From an uncultured Propionibacteriaceae bacterium (GTDB lineage: Bacteria; Actinomycetota; Actinomycetes; Propionibacteriales; Propionibacteriaceae): a DNA stretch of 53,062 nt. The notes under the pieces are model-generated. The model was not told the origin of the DNA and did not search any database. It saw only the letters and a program-made list of their open reading frames with translations. Location of the stretch: contig CAKZHP010000051.1 of assembly GCA_936924635.1 (NCBI GenBank), forward strand, positions 1-53,062, written 5' to 3'. The stretch's first letter is position 1; each line of letters starts with the position of its first letter. A program made the translations under genes and the position numbers. Of this stretch, positions 18,127 through 26,138 are shown piece after piece.

Positions 18127-21100
18127 GAGGTGCGCTCCGCCAGCCGGCGCTCGAACTCCGCATACGCGACCCGCATGTCGTGCTCCCGGTCGTACGTCTG
18201 GAACGGCAGCTCGTACACGTACGTGTTGCCCGCCTGGTTGGTGTGCGTTCGTTCGGACTGCGTGATGCGCTCCCCCTTCTTCCGGTACGAAACCAGCACC
18301 GGGTTCGGCACGATCCGCCCGTTGGCGTCGAACGTGTACTCATCGTGGTCGTAGTCGTAGAGCACCGCGAACTGCGTGCGGTAGACAGTGCAGAGCTGAT
18401 CAGCCGTGACGCCAAGCATCAGGGCCACCAGGGCATCGATCTCTACGAGAGCCTGACGCCGGTCAACTGCGCGCCGCAAGGGGGTACTCGGAGCCCAGCC
18501 TTCAGCAACTTCACCGAGAGTCACGTGTGTGCGATCAACGATCGTCCACGAATCCGCATGAAAGTTCCTCGACCAGCAATCCCGCCACAAATCCCCATAG
18601 ACCGACGCAAGGCAATTTAGACGCAAGGTTCGTAGGATCAGGGAATCTGCCAGCGGATGGCTCAACCCGGGGTAGGCGAGACGCTCCAACGCACTCGGGT
18701 AGACGTCCCCCTTGGGAACTGCGCGGATGACAAAGTCACTCAGCAGGGCTGAGAGGGTGCCAGCCGCCAATGCCAATTCTCGCGGTCCGCCCGGAACTAC
18801 AGCTTCCAGAACAGCATTAACATGGGCAGCCCCGGGAGGGATGACGGCCGCGATCAAAGTTCGCTCTCCGGTATTCGCGGCCATCCTGCGCCACGCCACT
18901 CGGTACTCGTCGCGGGCGGGCTTGCCGTCCCAGTGGGTGCAGGCGGCGTCGTAGGTGGTGCGGTCCTTGGCTGGCTTGTACGCCGTGACCGGGATCGCAT
19001 CCGGTGCGAGTGTCTCGAAGTCGGTGGCTGACCAGTCCTGGTTGTGCTTCATGGTGGGGTTCGGCGTCTTGTAGATCGGCGTCGCCACGTGGAGATGGAC
19101 TCCCTGGAGGATGACGTCAGGCCAGGATGACGGAGCCCCCCACCGCTGCTCGAAGTAGCCCTTCGTCCGATCCATCTTCTCGTGCCAGCCAGCGGAGAAG
19201 CGCAGGCCCAGAGTGCCGAGTCGCGGTGACTTGGCGAGGCTTTGAAGGGTCTCGGCGACTTCACGGTTCACCGTGTACAGCATCCGCGTGTGACGCTCAT
19301 TGACCAGCCCAGGATCGAGGATGTCCCGCCAGACCTTCAGCGTTTCGTCGGTGACACGCTCGATCCGTTGGGCATGAGGACGCACGTCCCAACGGCCCTC
19401 GAACTTGAATCCGGGAGGATCGCCCTCGCCGCTGTGGCGCAGAGACCCAATAACCGTATCCGGATGATAGAGCGCCGCCGCATTCAGGAACGCGATTTCC
19501 GAACCGCTGCTTGAGTAGACGTGCACCCCGTAGCTGACGAGATTATGGATCTCTGCGAAGAGTTGCAGCTCGTTGACGAACTGCCAGTGACGCGACAGAT
19601 GTTCATATGTTGCGGCCCGCAGCAGCGTTGCCTTCTCATCGGTCAGATGCGACTCTGGATGAATCAGTCCGACAATACCGCGCGGGGACTGGTGCGCCCA
19701 GGTCTGCGACATGAAGCACCGGTAGAGGTCAGGCTGCAGGCCCTGGAGCACCGGGTAGTTGACCGGCGACCCCACGAAGGCCGCTAGCCCGACGACATCA
19801 CTGACTCCCTCGATCACCACCTGCCGCGTTCCGGGCAGCAAGAGCGTCGCAGTCCGCATCTGAGCACGGCGCTCCTCCGACGGCTTGTCGGTCAGTTGCC
19901 ACCAGGGGTCCCCCTCGGCCAGCAGCGCGTCGACGTCACCCCGAGGACGCACCCACGGCGGATTCCCGAGCTGCAGGTCGAACCCGCCCCGCGCGAAGAC
20001 GGTAGCGAAGTCCAGCTGCCAGTGGAAGAACCCCTGCTGCTGGGCCACGCGCTCGCAGACACCGAGCCAGGAATGCGCAGCCAGCACCTCGGCCACCGGC
20101 TTGGCATTGGCGCCCTTGAGAGCCAGGTCCTCCTGGTCGGCCAGGGATTCCCAGAGACCTGCGGCGCCGAGCTGCTGCTGGTCCGAGCCCCGGATCGCCT
20201 TCCGGCCGCTGGCCGGCACCTGCTGACCGAGCAGGTCACGGCAGGCGGCAAGCCACTGGTCCACCGACGGGGGTGCGACCACCTCACCGGTGAGTGGCCA
20301 GAACCAGAGAGCGCACCAGGCGTCCATCACCCGGCGGAGGCGCTGGTACGCCCCGTTCGGATCGGCGAGGGACTCCTCGATCTGCTCGCGCGTCACCACG
20401 GCATCTACGGTGGTCGGCTCCTGGCCCCAGACCGGGATCGGCCGCCGTGACTGCTGCTCGGCGACGAGCAGCCGCCGGTAGGCCATGGTCCACAGCTCCT
20501 CGGCCTGGTGACCGAGCTCACCCAACGCCCTGACCTGCGCCAGGCTGGGCTTGCCCTGCACACCACGTCGCCAGGCCTTCACAGCCGCCACGCGCTCGGG
20601 TGCCAGCTCCTTGGCCTCCTTGGAGTCGGCAGTGGCACCCCAGCCAGCGGCCGGCAAGAGCCAGTGCGGGATGCGCCCCTGAGCCTGCGTCGGCGTGACC
20701 AGGTCCTGGTCGACACGCTTGGCTAGGTCGGTGAGCGGAACGTCCGCGGGCGGACGCGTCAGCCACTCCTTCGACTTGACCTGGGCCTCCGTGTACACCG
20801 CTCGCCGCGCCCCGATGAGGGAGTTGCCCCGGCGCACATGGAGCCCGAACCAGGGTGCCTGCAGACCCGCCGACATGGTGTCCAACCACAGGGTGATCTC
20901 GGCGAACTCCACGGCGAGGGCGTTGAGGTCCACCCCGTACACCTGGTGCAGCGCGATGGACGCCTTCACCCGCTGCAGCTCGACCGGGTACTCGTCCGGG
21001 TCGATGGTCTGCCCGGTCTCGAGCTGCTTGCGCTTCAGGTACTCCGCGGCGAGCTGACGGACGGCCTCGATGGCGAACGCACCCGATCCCAGTGCGGGCT

Positions 21101-22793
21101 CGCAGATCGTGTAGGTGAGGATCTCGTCGGCCGGCGTGGTCGTGCCGTCCTGGTCGAGCAGCTCTTCCAGTGCCTGCCCGACGGTGAACTTCGTGAGCAC
21201 CTCGGGCGTGTAGTACGACGCCGACTGCTGGCGCTGCCGACCGCTGAGCCGGAAGACGAAGCTCCCTCGTCGATGGATGACCGGCTCCTTCTCACCGGTG
21301 TCGGGGTTGGTGCGCCGGACGAAGTCCTTCTGGGCGATGCCCATGGCTCTTTCGACCGGCACCACCCAGGACCCCTTCTCGGAGTTCCCGTCGCGCGCGA
21401 CCTCGTACAGGTCGGTCGTCGCGAAGAAGCCGGTGTAGCTCATCAGGCCCTCGTACACCGCGCCCAGCTGGTTGATGCCCAGCTCGACGTAGGAGATGAA
21501 CCCGCGGTCACGCCCTCGGGACTCCTTGCTGAGCAACAGCCGCGTCAGCACGTCCTGCATCGTGGCGTTGCCGAGCCCGACCTCGTCGATCAGCGCGACG
21601 GCCTTGGGCAGGAACAGGTCGGCCCGCAGTGCCTGGAACGTGAGGCCGGCGTCACCCGTGGCGCTGTCGGGAGGATGGTGGCCGCGGTCGACGAGCCGGA
21701 ACAGCGCTCCCAGGGACTCGTAGAGGTGGGTGCCGTCCTGAGCCGCAGCGCTGGTGAGCGGCACCTGGATCAGCTCCCGCAGCCGGTCGAGGGAGTACCC
21801 GTTGCCGTACTCAGGGTCCCCCGCCGGCACCACCGCGAGCTCGGGCGAGGCCTCGGCGTAGAGCAGGAACAGGATCCGGTAGAGGTAGCGCAGCGCCTGC
21901 TGCGCCAGCGGCTGAGCCTTCTCCGGAGGCAGCGGGTCGAGCCCTCGGGCTGCACGGCGGGCGACCACCTCGTTGGCGATGATCTCGATCGAGTGTCGTA
22001 CGCCCTCGCGCAGGTCCTTGCTCACCCCGACCGTGTGCTTCACGGAGTCCTCGAGCACGCCACGCCACCAGACGTTGCCCTCGGCGTCGGGCGCGAGCGA
22101 CTCGGCGTCGACACAGGTGAGAGCGGTGTCCACCTCTCCCCCGCGGCGCGTGTCGAACCGGTCACAGACGGTCTGCAGATCGATCCCCAAGTACCGGCCC
22201 TCCGGCCAGCGCCCGGCCTCGGCGACGACCAGCCAGCGGCCCGCCAGCACGAGGGCGAAGTCCGGCCCGTCGGCGCTCACGAGCAGCGACGACAGCAGAC
22301 GAGAGACGCTCATGACGGGGGGCTCGTCATCGAGCTGGTACGGCTCCAGGAGCGTGGGAGCGTCCTTGACCATGAGGTCGTCCAGGGTCTCCACGGGAGC
22401 CGCTTCGATGATGGCCAGTCCGGGGCTGGCGGTCAGACCCGGCGTCGCCACCAGTCGGAGCGGCCCCTGTCGGGTGATCGTCAGCTCGCCGGTGGAGTAG
22501 CCGAGCACGTCGAGGACCAGGTCGTACGTCTCGCGCGACTGGTCGACGTCGACTCTCGGGGCCGCCGGTGAGGGTCGCGTGGCGGTCGCGGCGTCGTACA
22601 GGGCCGCGAGACGGGCGGCGAGATCGCCGTGAGCGCTGGTGAACCGGGAGCGTGAGGTGGCGTGCTCGGCCTGGTCCCAGGACTTCCGGCGCTCGAGAAC
22701 CTTCGCGGCGAACGACTGCTTCGTGGCGTCGGTCGTGAAGTAGTGCTCGCTGATCCAGTCTTCGACCACGACGATCGCATCAGAGACGGCCAT
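18123..22793 (-). CDS. Eco57I-like N6-adenine DNA methylase (DrmMI-like)
   Basis: A 1556-aa DNA adenine methyltransferase. SAM motif I is EPALGSGAF from residue 565 and the catalytic motif IV is NPPW at 944-947, in the order of gamma-class enzymes such as Eco57I, PglX and DrmMI. The first 500 residues hold a regulatory or nuclease-like region without a PD-ExK motif that I could find; the last 550 should hold the target-recognition domain. A strong GGAGGTGA ribosome site precedes the ATG at 22791-22793, and the gene overlaps the SNF2 gene by 14 bp. It would methylate host sites so that the operon spares self DNA (inference from DISARM, BREX and Pgl). Stretches at 18541-18660 and 19441-19560 are only about 54-55% GC by count, well below the surrounding coding sequence, suggesting recombined recognition segments. 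Confidence 0.88.
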   Translation of the reverse strand: MAVSDAIVVVEDWISEHYFTTDATKQSFAAKVLERRKSWDQAEHATSRSRFTSAHGDLAARLAALYDAATATRPSPAAPRVDVDQSRETYDLVLDVLGYSTGELTITRQGPLRLVATPGLTASPGLAIIEAAPVETLDDLMVKDAPTLLEPYQLDDEPPVMSVSRLLSSLLVSADGPDFALVLAGRWLVVAEAGRWPEGRYLGIDLQTVCDRFDTRRGGEVDTALTCVDAESLAPDAEGNVWWRGVLEDSVKHTVGVSKDLREGVRHSIEIIANEVVARRAARGLDPLPPEKAQPLAQQALRYLYRILFLLYAEASPELAVVPAGDPEYGNGYSLDRLRELIQVPLTSAAAQDGTHLYESLGALFRLVDRGHHPPDSATGDAGLTFQALRADLFLPKAVALIDEVGLGNATMQDVLTRLLLSKESRGRDRGFISYVELGINQLGAVYEGLMSYTGFFATTDLYEVARDGNSEKGSWVVPVERAMGIAQKDFVRRTNPDTGEKEPVIHRRGSFVFRLSGRQRQQSASYYTPEVLTKFTVGQALEELLDQDGTTTPADEILTYTICEPALGSGAFAIEAVRQLAAEYLKRKQLETGQTIDPDEYPVELQRVKASIALHQVYGVDLNALAVEFAEITLWLDTMSAGLQAPWFGLHVRRGNSLIGARRAVYTEAQVKSKEWLTRPPADVPLTDLAKRVDQDLVTPTQAQGRIPHWLLPAAGWGATADSKEAKELAPERVAAVKAWRRGVQGKPSLAQVRALGELGHQAEELWTMAYRRLLVAEQQSRRPIPVWGQEPTTVDAVVTREQIEESLADPNGAYQRLRRVMDAWCALWFWPLTGEVVAPPSVDQWLAACRDLLGQQVPASGRKAIRGSDQQQLGAAGLWESLADQEDLALKGANAKPVAEVLAAHSWLGVCERVAQQQGFFHWQLDFATVFARGGFDLQLGNPPWVRPRGDVDALLAEGDPWWQLTDKPSEERRAQMRTATLLLPGTRQVVIEGVSDVVGLAAFVGSPVNYPVLQGLQPDLYRCFMSQTWAHQSPRGIVGLIHPESHLTDEKATLLRAATYEHLSRHWQFVNELQLFAEIHNLVSYGVHVYSSSGSEIAFLNAAALYHPDTVIGSLRHSGEGDPPGFKFEGRWDVRPHAQRIERVTDETLKVWRDILDPGLVNERHTRMLYTVNREVAETLQSLAKSPRLGTLGLRFSAGWHEKMDRTKGYFEQRWGAPSSWPDVILQGVHLHVATPIYKTPNPTMKHNQDWSATDFETLAPDAIPVTAYKPAKDRTTYDAACTHWDGKPARDEYRVAWRRMAANTGERTLIAAVIPPGAAHVNAVLEAVVPGGPRELALAAGTLSALLSDFVIRAVPKGDVYPSALERLAYPGLSHPLADSLILRTLRLNCLASVYGDLWRDCWSRNFHADSWTIVDRTHVTLGEVAEGWAPSTPLRRAVDRRQALVEIDALVALMLGVTADQLCTVYRTQFAVLYDYDHDEYTFDANGRIVPNPVLVSYRKKGERITQSERTHTNQAGNTYVYELPFQTYDREHDMRVAYAEFERRLAERTS

Positions 22794-25644
22794 GGGTCAC
22801 CTCCACGGGATGGTCGGCAGGCAGGACGAGGAGGAGCGGGCGCACGAGCGTACGAGCCGGGGACATGGCCTTGATGAGGTCGGTCTCCTCAGCGACGGAG
22901 AGGCGCCGTTCCTTGATCTCGGAGCGCTGGATCAGGGCATCGGCATCGTGCTGCCAGCGAATGGTGCGTTGGTTCCAGCGCGCGATCCGCGCTTCCGTGG
23001 CCTGGGTGGCGGCCGCGAAGGCAGCTCGCATCTCCTCCCCTGCCCGGTCGACGGCGGCAGGCACCAGGGGCTGCAGGTCTCCCGCGCCGGCGACCGGCCC
23101 GGGGTTGATGGCGTCACGGCCGAAGCCGACGGTTGCGAGCATCTCGGGCGCCGAGGCGGCCAGCGCTGCGATGCAGAAGCCGGGGTTGCTCGGGTTGGGG
23201 AAGGCAACGGTGATCCAGCTCGCGGCGACCACCTGACCGCGATGGTTGGTGAGGCTGCCGGTGAGCAGCATCGTGGGATCCTCCACCGGCCCACGCACCG
23301 CGAAGATCGTGTTTCGACGCAGCGACGACAGCGCCCGGTCTGCCGCCCAGTCGAGCACCGGGTGGAGCGGGCCGAGGTAGTGGGCCTCCGGCCAGGACGA
23401 GTCGGAGTCGTCGGACAGCGCGGCCTCGAGCAGCCGCTTCCCGGCGACCGGGGCCGTGGCCAGCTTGAGCTCGCTGCGGACCCGCCGGTCCTCGAGATAC
23501 CCCTGCGGCAGTGCTTCCAGCCGCTGCTGCAGGTCCTTGGGCGGCTGCAGGGTGGCGATCTGCTCGGCCGGGATCTCGCGCCAGGAGACGCCTCCTGCTC
23601 CCCGTTCGCCCGGCGCCTCCTCCGGTTGTGCGAAGTGGGCGGCGAGCGCCTCGCGGAGGAAGTCGATGTCGCCCGCGTAGAGCGAGTCGGCGGTCGTGAC
23701 CTGCTCCGGCTGTCGGGGGCCGGCGTCTCGCGCCGCCGCCAGCCTGGCCATGAGGGCGGCAATCCCGCCACCGTCCTTGACCTGCTCGACATCAGCGACG
23801 ACGTCGTCGAGATCCGCCTGCCCGGCGAGCACCTTCTTGATGGCCTCTTCCTCGGCCTCGATGGAGTAGCTGCCCATGAGGCTCGCCGCGTCACCGAGCG
23901 CGAGGTGGGCCTGCTGCTCCTTCTCGAGCAGGCGGGTGAGCACCCGTACGTCTCCAGAGAACTGAGGATGGGTGGGGGTCAGCAGGAGCGTGCTGATCTG
24001 CGGCGGCTGCTTCTGCCCATACCGGTCGATGCGTCCGTTGCGCTGCTCGATGCGGATGAGCGACCACGGGATGTCGAAGTGGATCAGCTCGTGGCACTGC
24101 CGGTGGAGGTTCACTCCCTCGCTGGCGACGTCGCCGGTGACCAGCACCCGGATCGGGCTGCTGGTCTGCTTGAAGCTCTCGACGATCTCCCCCTGCTCGA
24201 CGTCGCTGAGGCCGCCGTGCAGGACTTCGACCGCCGTCGCCGAGAGCCGGAGGTCCTTGGTGAGGCGCTGCTGCAGCCAGTGGAGGGTCGGCACGCGCTC
24301 TGCGAAGACGACCGCCCGGTTGGTGCTCGTCACGTCGAGCGCGCGAAGCTGGGCAAGCAGGGCGTCGTACTTGGAGGACGAGGTCTGGCAGGCGTCGTTG
24401 AGCACCTGCAGACGGTTCAGTGCGGTTCGTTCGGCGACCACCGCGGCGTCGCTGCCGGTCAGCTTGGCCAGGCGGTTCGACAGGGTGTCGGCGAGCGCAG
24501 CCGGTGAGGACAGGAAGGCCTTGGCGAGGGTCCAGCCGAAGAGCGAACCCTGGCCGGAGTAGGGAGAACGGCGACTCTCTGGGTGCAGCCAGACCTCGGC
24601 CAGCTCAGTGGCGACGGCGTCCTCTTCGAACGAGGGGCTGACCAGCCGGTGGACAGGGTCCTTGCGCTCGGCCCAGTCGCTGCCGACCACACGCGCAACC
24701 TCGGGCGAGTGGCGGTGCCGGCGTACGACGAGTCGCTTGAGCATGTCCTCGTCGAGCTCGCCCTCGGGGGTGACGGCGGTCGGCTCCAGGAGCCGCACGA
24801 GCTCGGCGAACGACTCCTTCTTCCCGTTGTGGGGCGTGGCGGACGCCAGGATCAGGGCGTCCGTGGACGCGGCCAACGTGCGGGCGAGGCGGTTGTTCTG
24901 CGTCGAGACGTTGGTGACGTTGTGAGACTCGTCGATCACGACGGCGTCCCACCGGTGCTGGCGGAGGTCGCGCTGGAACCGGTCCTGCTTGAGGGTGTCC
25001 ATCGAGACGATGACCTTCTTGAAGTACGTGAAGGGGTTCCTCGTCGCCGGGATCTTCTGCTTGACGCGCTGCACGCCCTGAGAGTCGAGCCGCACGAACG
25101 GGATCGCGAATCGCGACCACATCTCGTTCTGCATCTGCTCCAGCACGTGACGAGGGCACACGATGAGGATGCGATCACCTCGGCCGCGGCGGATCAGCTC
25201 GGCCAGGATCATCCCGATCTCCAGCGTCTTGCCGAGGCCCACCGCGTCGGCAAGGAGGATCCGGGGCCGGAGGTTGTCGGGGTCGAGGGCGGTCCGTACG
25301 GCGTCGTGCTGGTAGTCCAGCGAGTCAGCCAGCGCCTGAGGGGCGACGGTGAGATGAGGCTCGGTGAGGGGTACGGGTGACTTGCGGAGCGTGGCCTCCA
25401 GCCACAGGCGAGCCATGCGGTAGCCGGGCGACCCATCGGCGACCAGCTCGGCGTCCCGCGGATCGAGCGAGGTGATGGTGTCGAGGGCCTCGTAGAAGCT
25501 GGCCGACGTGTTGCGTACGAGCTCAGTGAGACCCTGCACGCGCACCAGCTGGCCGTCAGAGGCCTGCTCGACCGAGGTGACCAGCCACTCCTCGTCGCGG
25601 ACGACGACGACCGAGCCGGGAGCGACATTCAACGTCGAGGTCAC
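22780..25644 (-). CDS. SNF2-family DNA helicase/translocase (DrmD-like)
   Basis: A 954-aa Swi2/Snf2-type SF2 ATPase and the first gene of the operon. A short N-terminal beta-rich region (about 1-60: GSVVVVRDEEWLVTSVEQ) resembles the start of bacterial SNF2 proteins of the RapA/DrmD group. Walker A ADAVGLGKT is at 132-140 (Lys139), the DESH box at 238-241, ATPHNGK motif III near 270, and the arginine-finger motif QRNGRIDRYGQ near 538. It should translocate on double-stranded DNA rather than unwind it. The GTG at 25642-25644 is chosen because GGAAGG precedes it at proper spacing. Its 3' end overlaps the methylase start by 14 bp. Length and position match class 1 DISARM DrmD, where it also precedes the methylase. 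Confidence 0.9.
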   Translation of the reverse strand: MTSTLNVAPGSVVVVRDEEWLVTSVEQASDGQLVRVQGLTELVRNTSASFYEALDTITSLDPRDAELVADGSPGYRMARLWLEATLRKSPVPLTEPHLTVAPQALADSLDYQHDAVRTALDPDNLRPRILLADAVGLGKTLEIGMILAELIRRGRGDRILIVCPRHVLEQMQNEMWSRFAIPFVRLDSQGVQRVKQKIPATRNPFTYFKKVIVSMDTLKQDRFQRDLRQHRWDAVVIDESHNVTNVSTQNNRLARTLAASTDALILASATPHNGKKESFAELVRLLEPTAVTPEGELDEDMLKRLVVRRHRHSPEVARVVGSDWAERKDPVHRLVSPSFEEDAVATELAEVWLHPESRRSPYSGQGSLFGWTLAKAFLSSPAALADTLSNRLAKLTGSDAAVVAERTALNRLQVLNDACQTSSSKYDALLAQLRALDVTSTNRAVVFAERVPTLHWLQQRLTKDLRLSATAVEVLHGGLSDVEQGEIVESFKQTSSPIRVLVTGDVASEGVNLHRQCHELIHFDIPWSLIRIEQRNGRIDRYGQKQPPQISTLLLTPTHPQFSGDVRVLTRLLEKEQQAHLALGDAASLMGSYSIEAEEEAIKKVLAGQADLDDVVADVEQVKDGGGIAALMARLAAARDAGPRQPEQVTTADSLYAGDIDFLREALAAHFAQPEEAPGERGAGGVSWREIPAEQIATLQPPKDLQQRLEALPQGYLEDRRVRSELKLATAPVAGKRLLEAALSDDSDSSWPEAHYLGPLHPVLDWAADRALSSLRRNTIFAVRGPVEDPTMLLTGSLTNHRGQVVAASWITVAFPNPSNPGFCIAALAASAPEMLATVGFGRDAINPGPVAGAGDLQPLVPAAVDRAGEEMRAAFAAATQATEARIARWNQRTIRWQHDADALIQRSEIKERRLSVAEETDLIKAMSPARTLVRPLLLVLPADHPVEVTHGRL

Positions 25645-25725
25645 GAGCAGCCTTCCGTGGGGGCGGCGTCAGACTAGTGGGCTTCCGCTGCGCTGGTGGC
25701 GATGCTGATCTCCCTGGCAAGAAGC

Positions 25726-25762
25726 CGCCCGCGTTTGATGAGAGGTCTCTCATCTGCGGGCG
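25726..25762. promoter_or_regulatory. Palindrome upstream of the defence operon (operator or terminator)
   Basis: GATGAGAG (25737-25744) and CTCTCATC (25747-25754) form a perfect 16-base inverted repeat around GT, nested inside a second pair CGCCCGC/GCGGGCG (25726-25732, 25756-25762). It lies 93 bp before the SNF2 start codon and 27 bp after the stop of the winged-helix gene. It may be an operator for the operon promoter, a terminator for the small gene, or both. The inner repeat is AT-richer than its surroundings and is followed by no T tract, which slightly favours an operator. Confidence 0.5.
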
Positions 25763-25788
25763 TGCCCGGCTCAGGACCCAGCCCGACC

Positions 25789-26106
25789 CTAGGCGTCGAG
25801 GGTCCAGATCCCAGCCCTGCTACCGGCCACCTTGGCCAGGGTGCCTTCGTCTCGAAGCGTCTGGGCAACCCACCGGATGTCGTACTGCCACGTGAAGAAC
25901 AGGTCACCCGAGGCTCGCAGCTCCTGCTCGTGGTTGCGCCAGACGTGCTCGCAGATCTTGACCAGATGAGCGGAGCCGCCGTACGCCTCCAGGGCCTCGA
26001 CGATCCAAGGCCTGAGCTGTTCCTTGCCTGCCATGCGAGCAGCTTCGCAGCTGACCGTCGCCCGTGCGGCCTGCCGCCGCCCAAACTTGTCAGGGGGCCG
26101 TGCCAT
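25789..26106 (-). CDS. Small winged-helix (Mrr N-terminal-like) protein
   Basis: About 105 aa. The pattern is IVEALEAYGGSAHLVKICEHVW, then GDLFFTWQYDIRWVAQTLRDEGTL and a C-terminal GIWTLDA. It matches the winged-helix domain found at the N-terminus of Mrr-type restriction proteins and as stand-alone regulators. Most of the chain is this domain, so it is either a DNA-binding regulator or a DNA-sensing accessory subunit. The ATG at 26104-26106 is used here; an ATG at 26032-26034 (MAGKEQLRPW) would leave more promoter space and keep the whole domain. It is co-directional with the defence operon and 144 nt upstream of it, separated by a palindrome. A role as the operon regulator is inferred. Confidence 0.68.
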   Translation of the reverse strand: MARPPDKFGRRQAARATVSCEAARMAGKEQLRPWIVEALEAYGGSAHLVKICEHVWRNHEQELRASGDLFFTWQYDIRWVAQTLRDEGTLAKVAGSRAGIWTLDA

Positions 26107-26109
26107 GAT
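26087..26109 (+). promoter_or_regulatory. RecA-NDp/PafBC-like DNA-damage promoter candidate
   Basis: TTGTCAGGG at 26087-26095, an 8-nt spacer, then CATGAT at 26104-26109. The consensus of the LexA-independent mycobacterial damage promoter (RecA-NDp, PafBC-dependent) is TTGTCRGTG, 8 nt, TANNNT. The first box matches 8 of 9 positions with exact spacing; the second matches the A and final T but has C for the first T. It points at the gene starting at 26139. The match was found by eye, so chance is not excluded. Confidence 0.45.
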
Positions 26110-26138
26110 TCCGAGCACGGGAGTCAAAGGGGGGTCAG

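Noticed and set aside
18123..22793. Stand-alone type IIG restriction-modification enzyme
   Set aside because: No PD-(D/E)XK motif was seen near the N-terminus, and the gene is translationally locked into a helicase operon.
9564..25644. BREX or Pgl system
   Set aside because: The methylase resembles PglX in class, but there is no PglZ phosphatase, BrxC/PglY ATPase or Lon-like protease gene.
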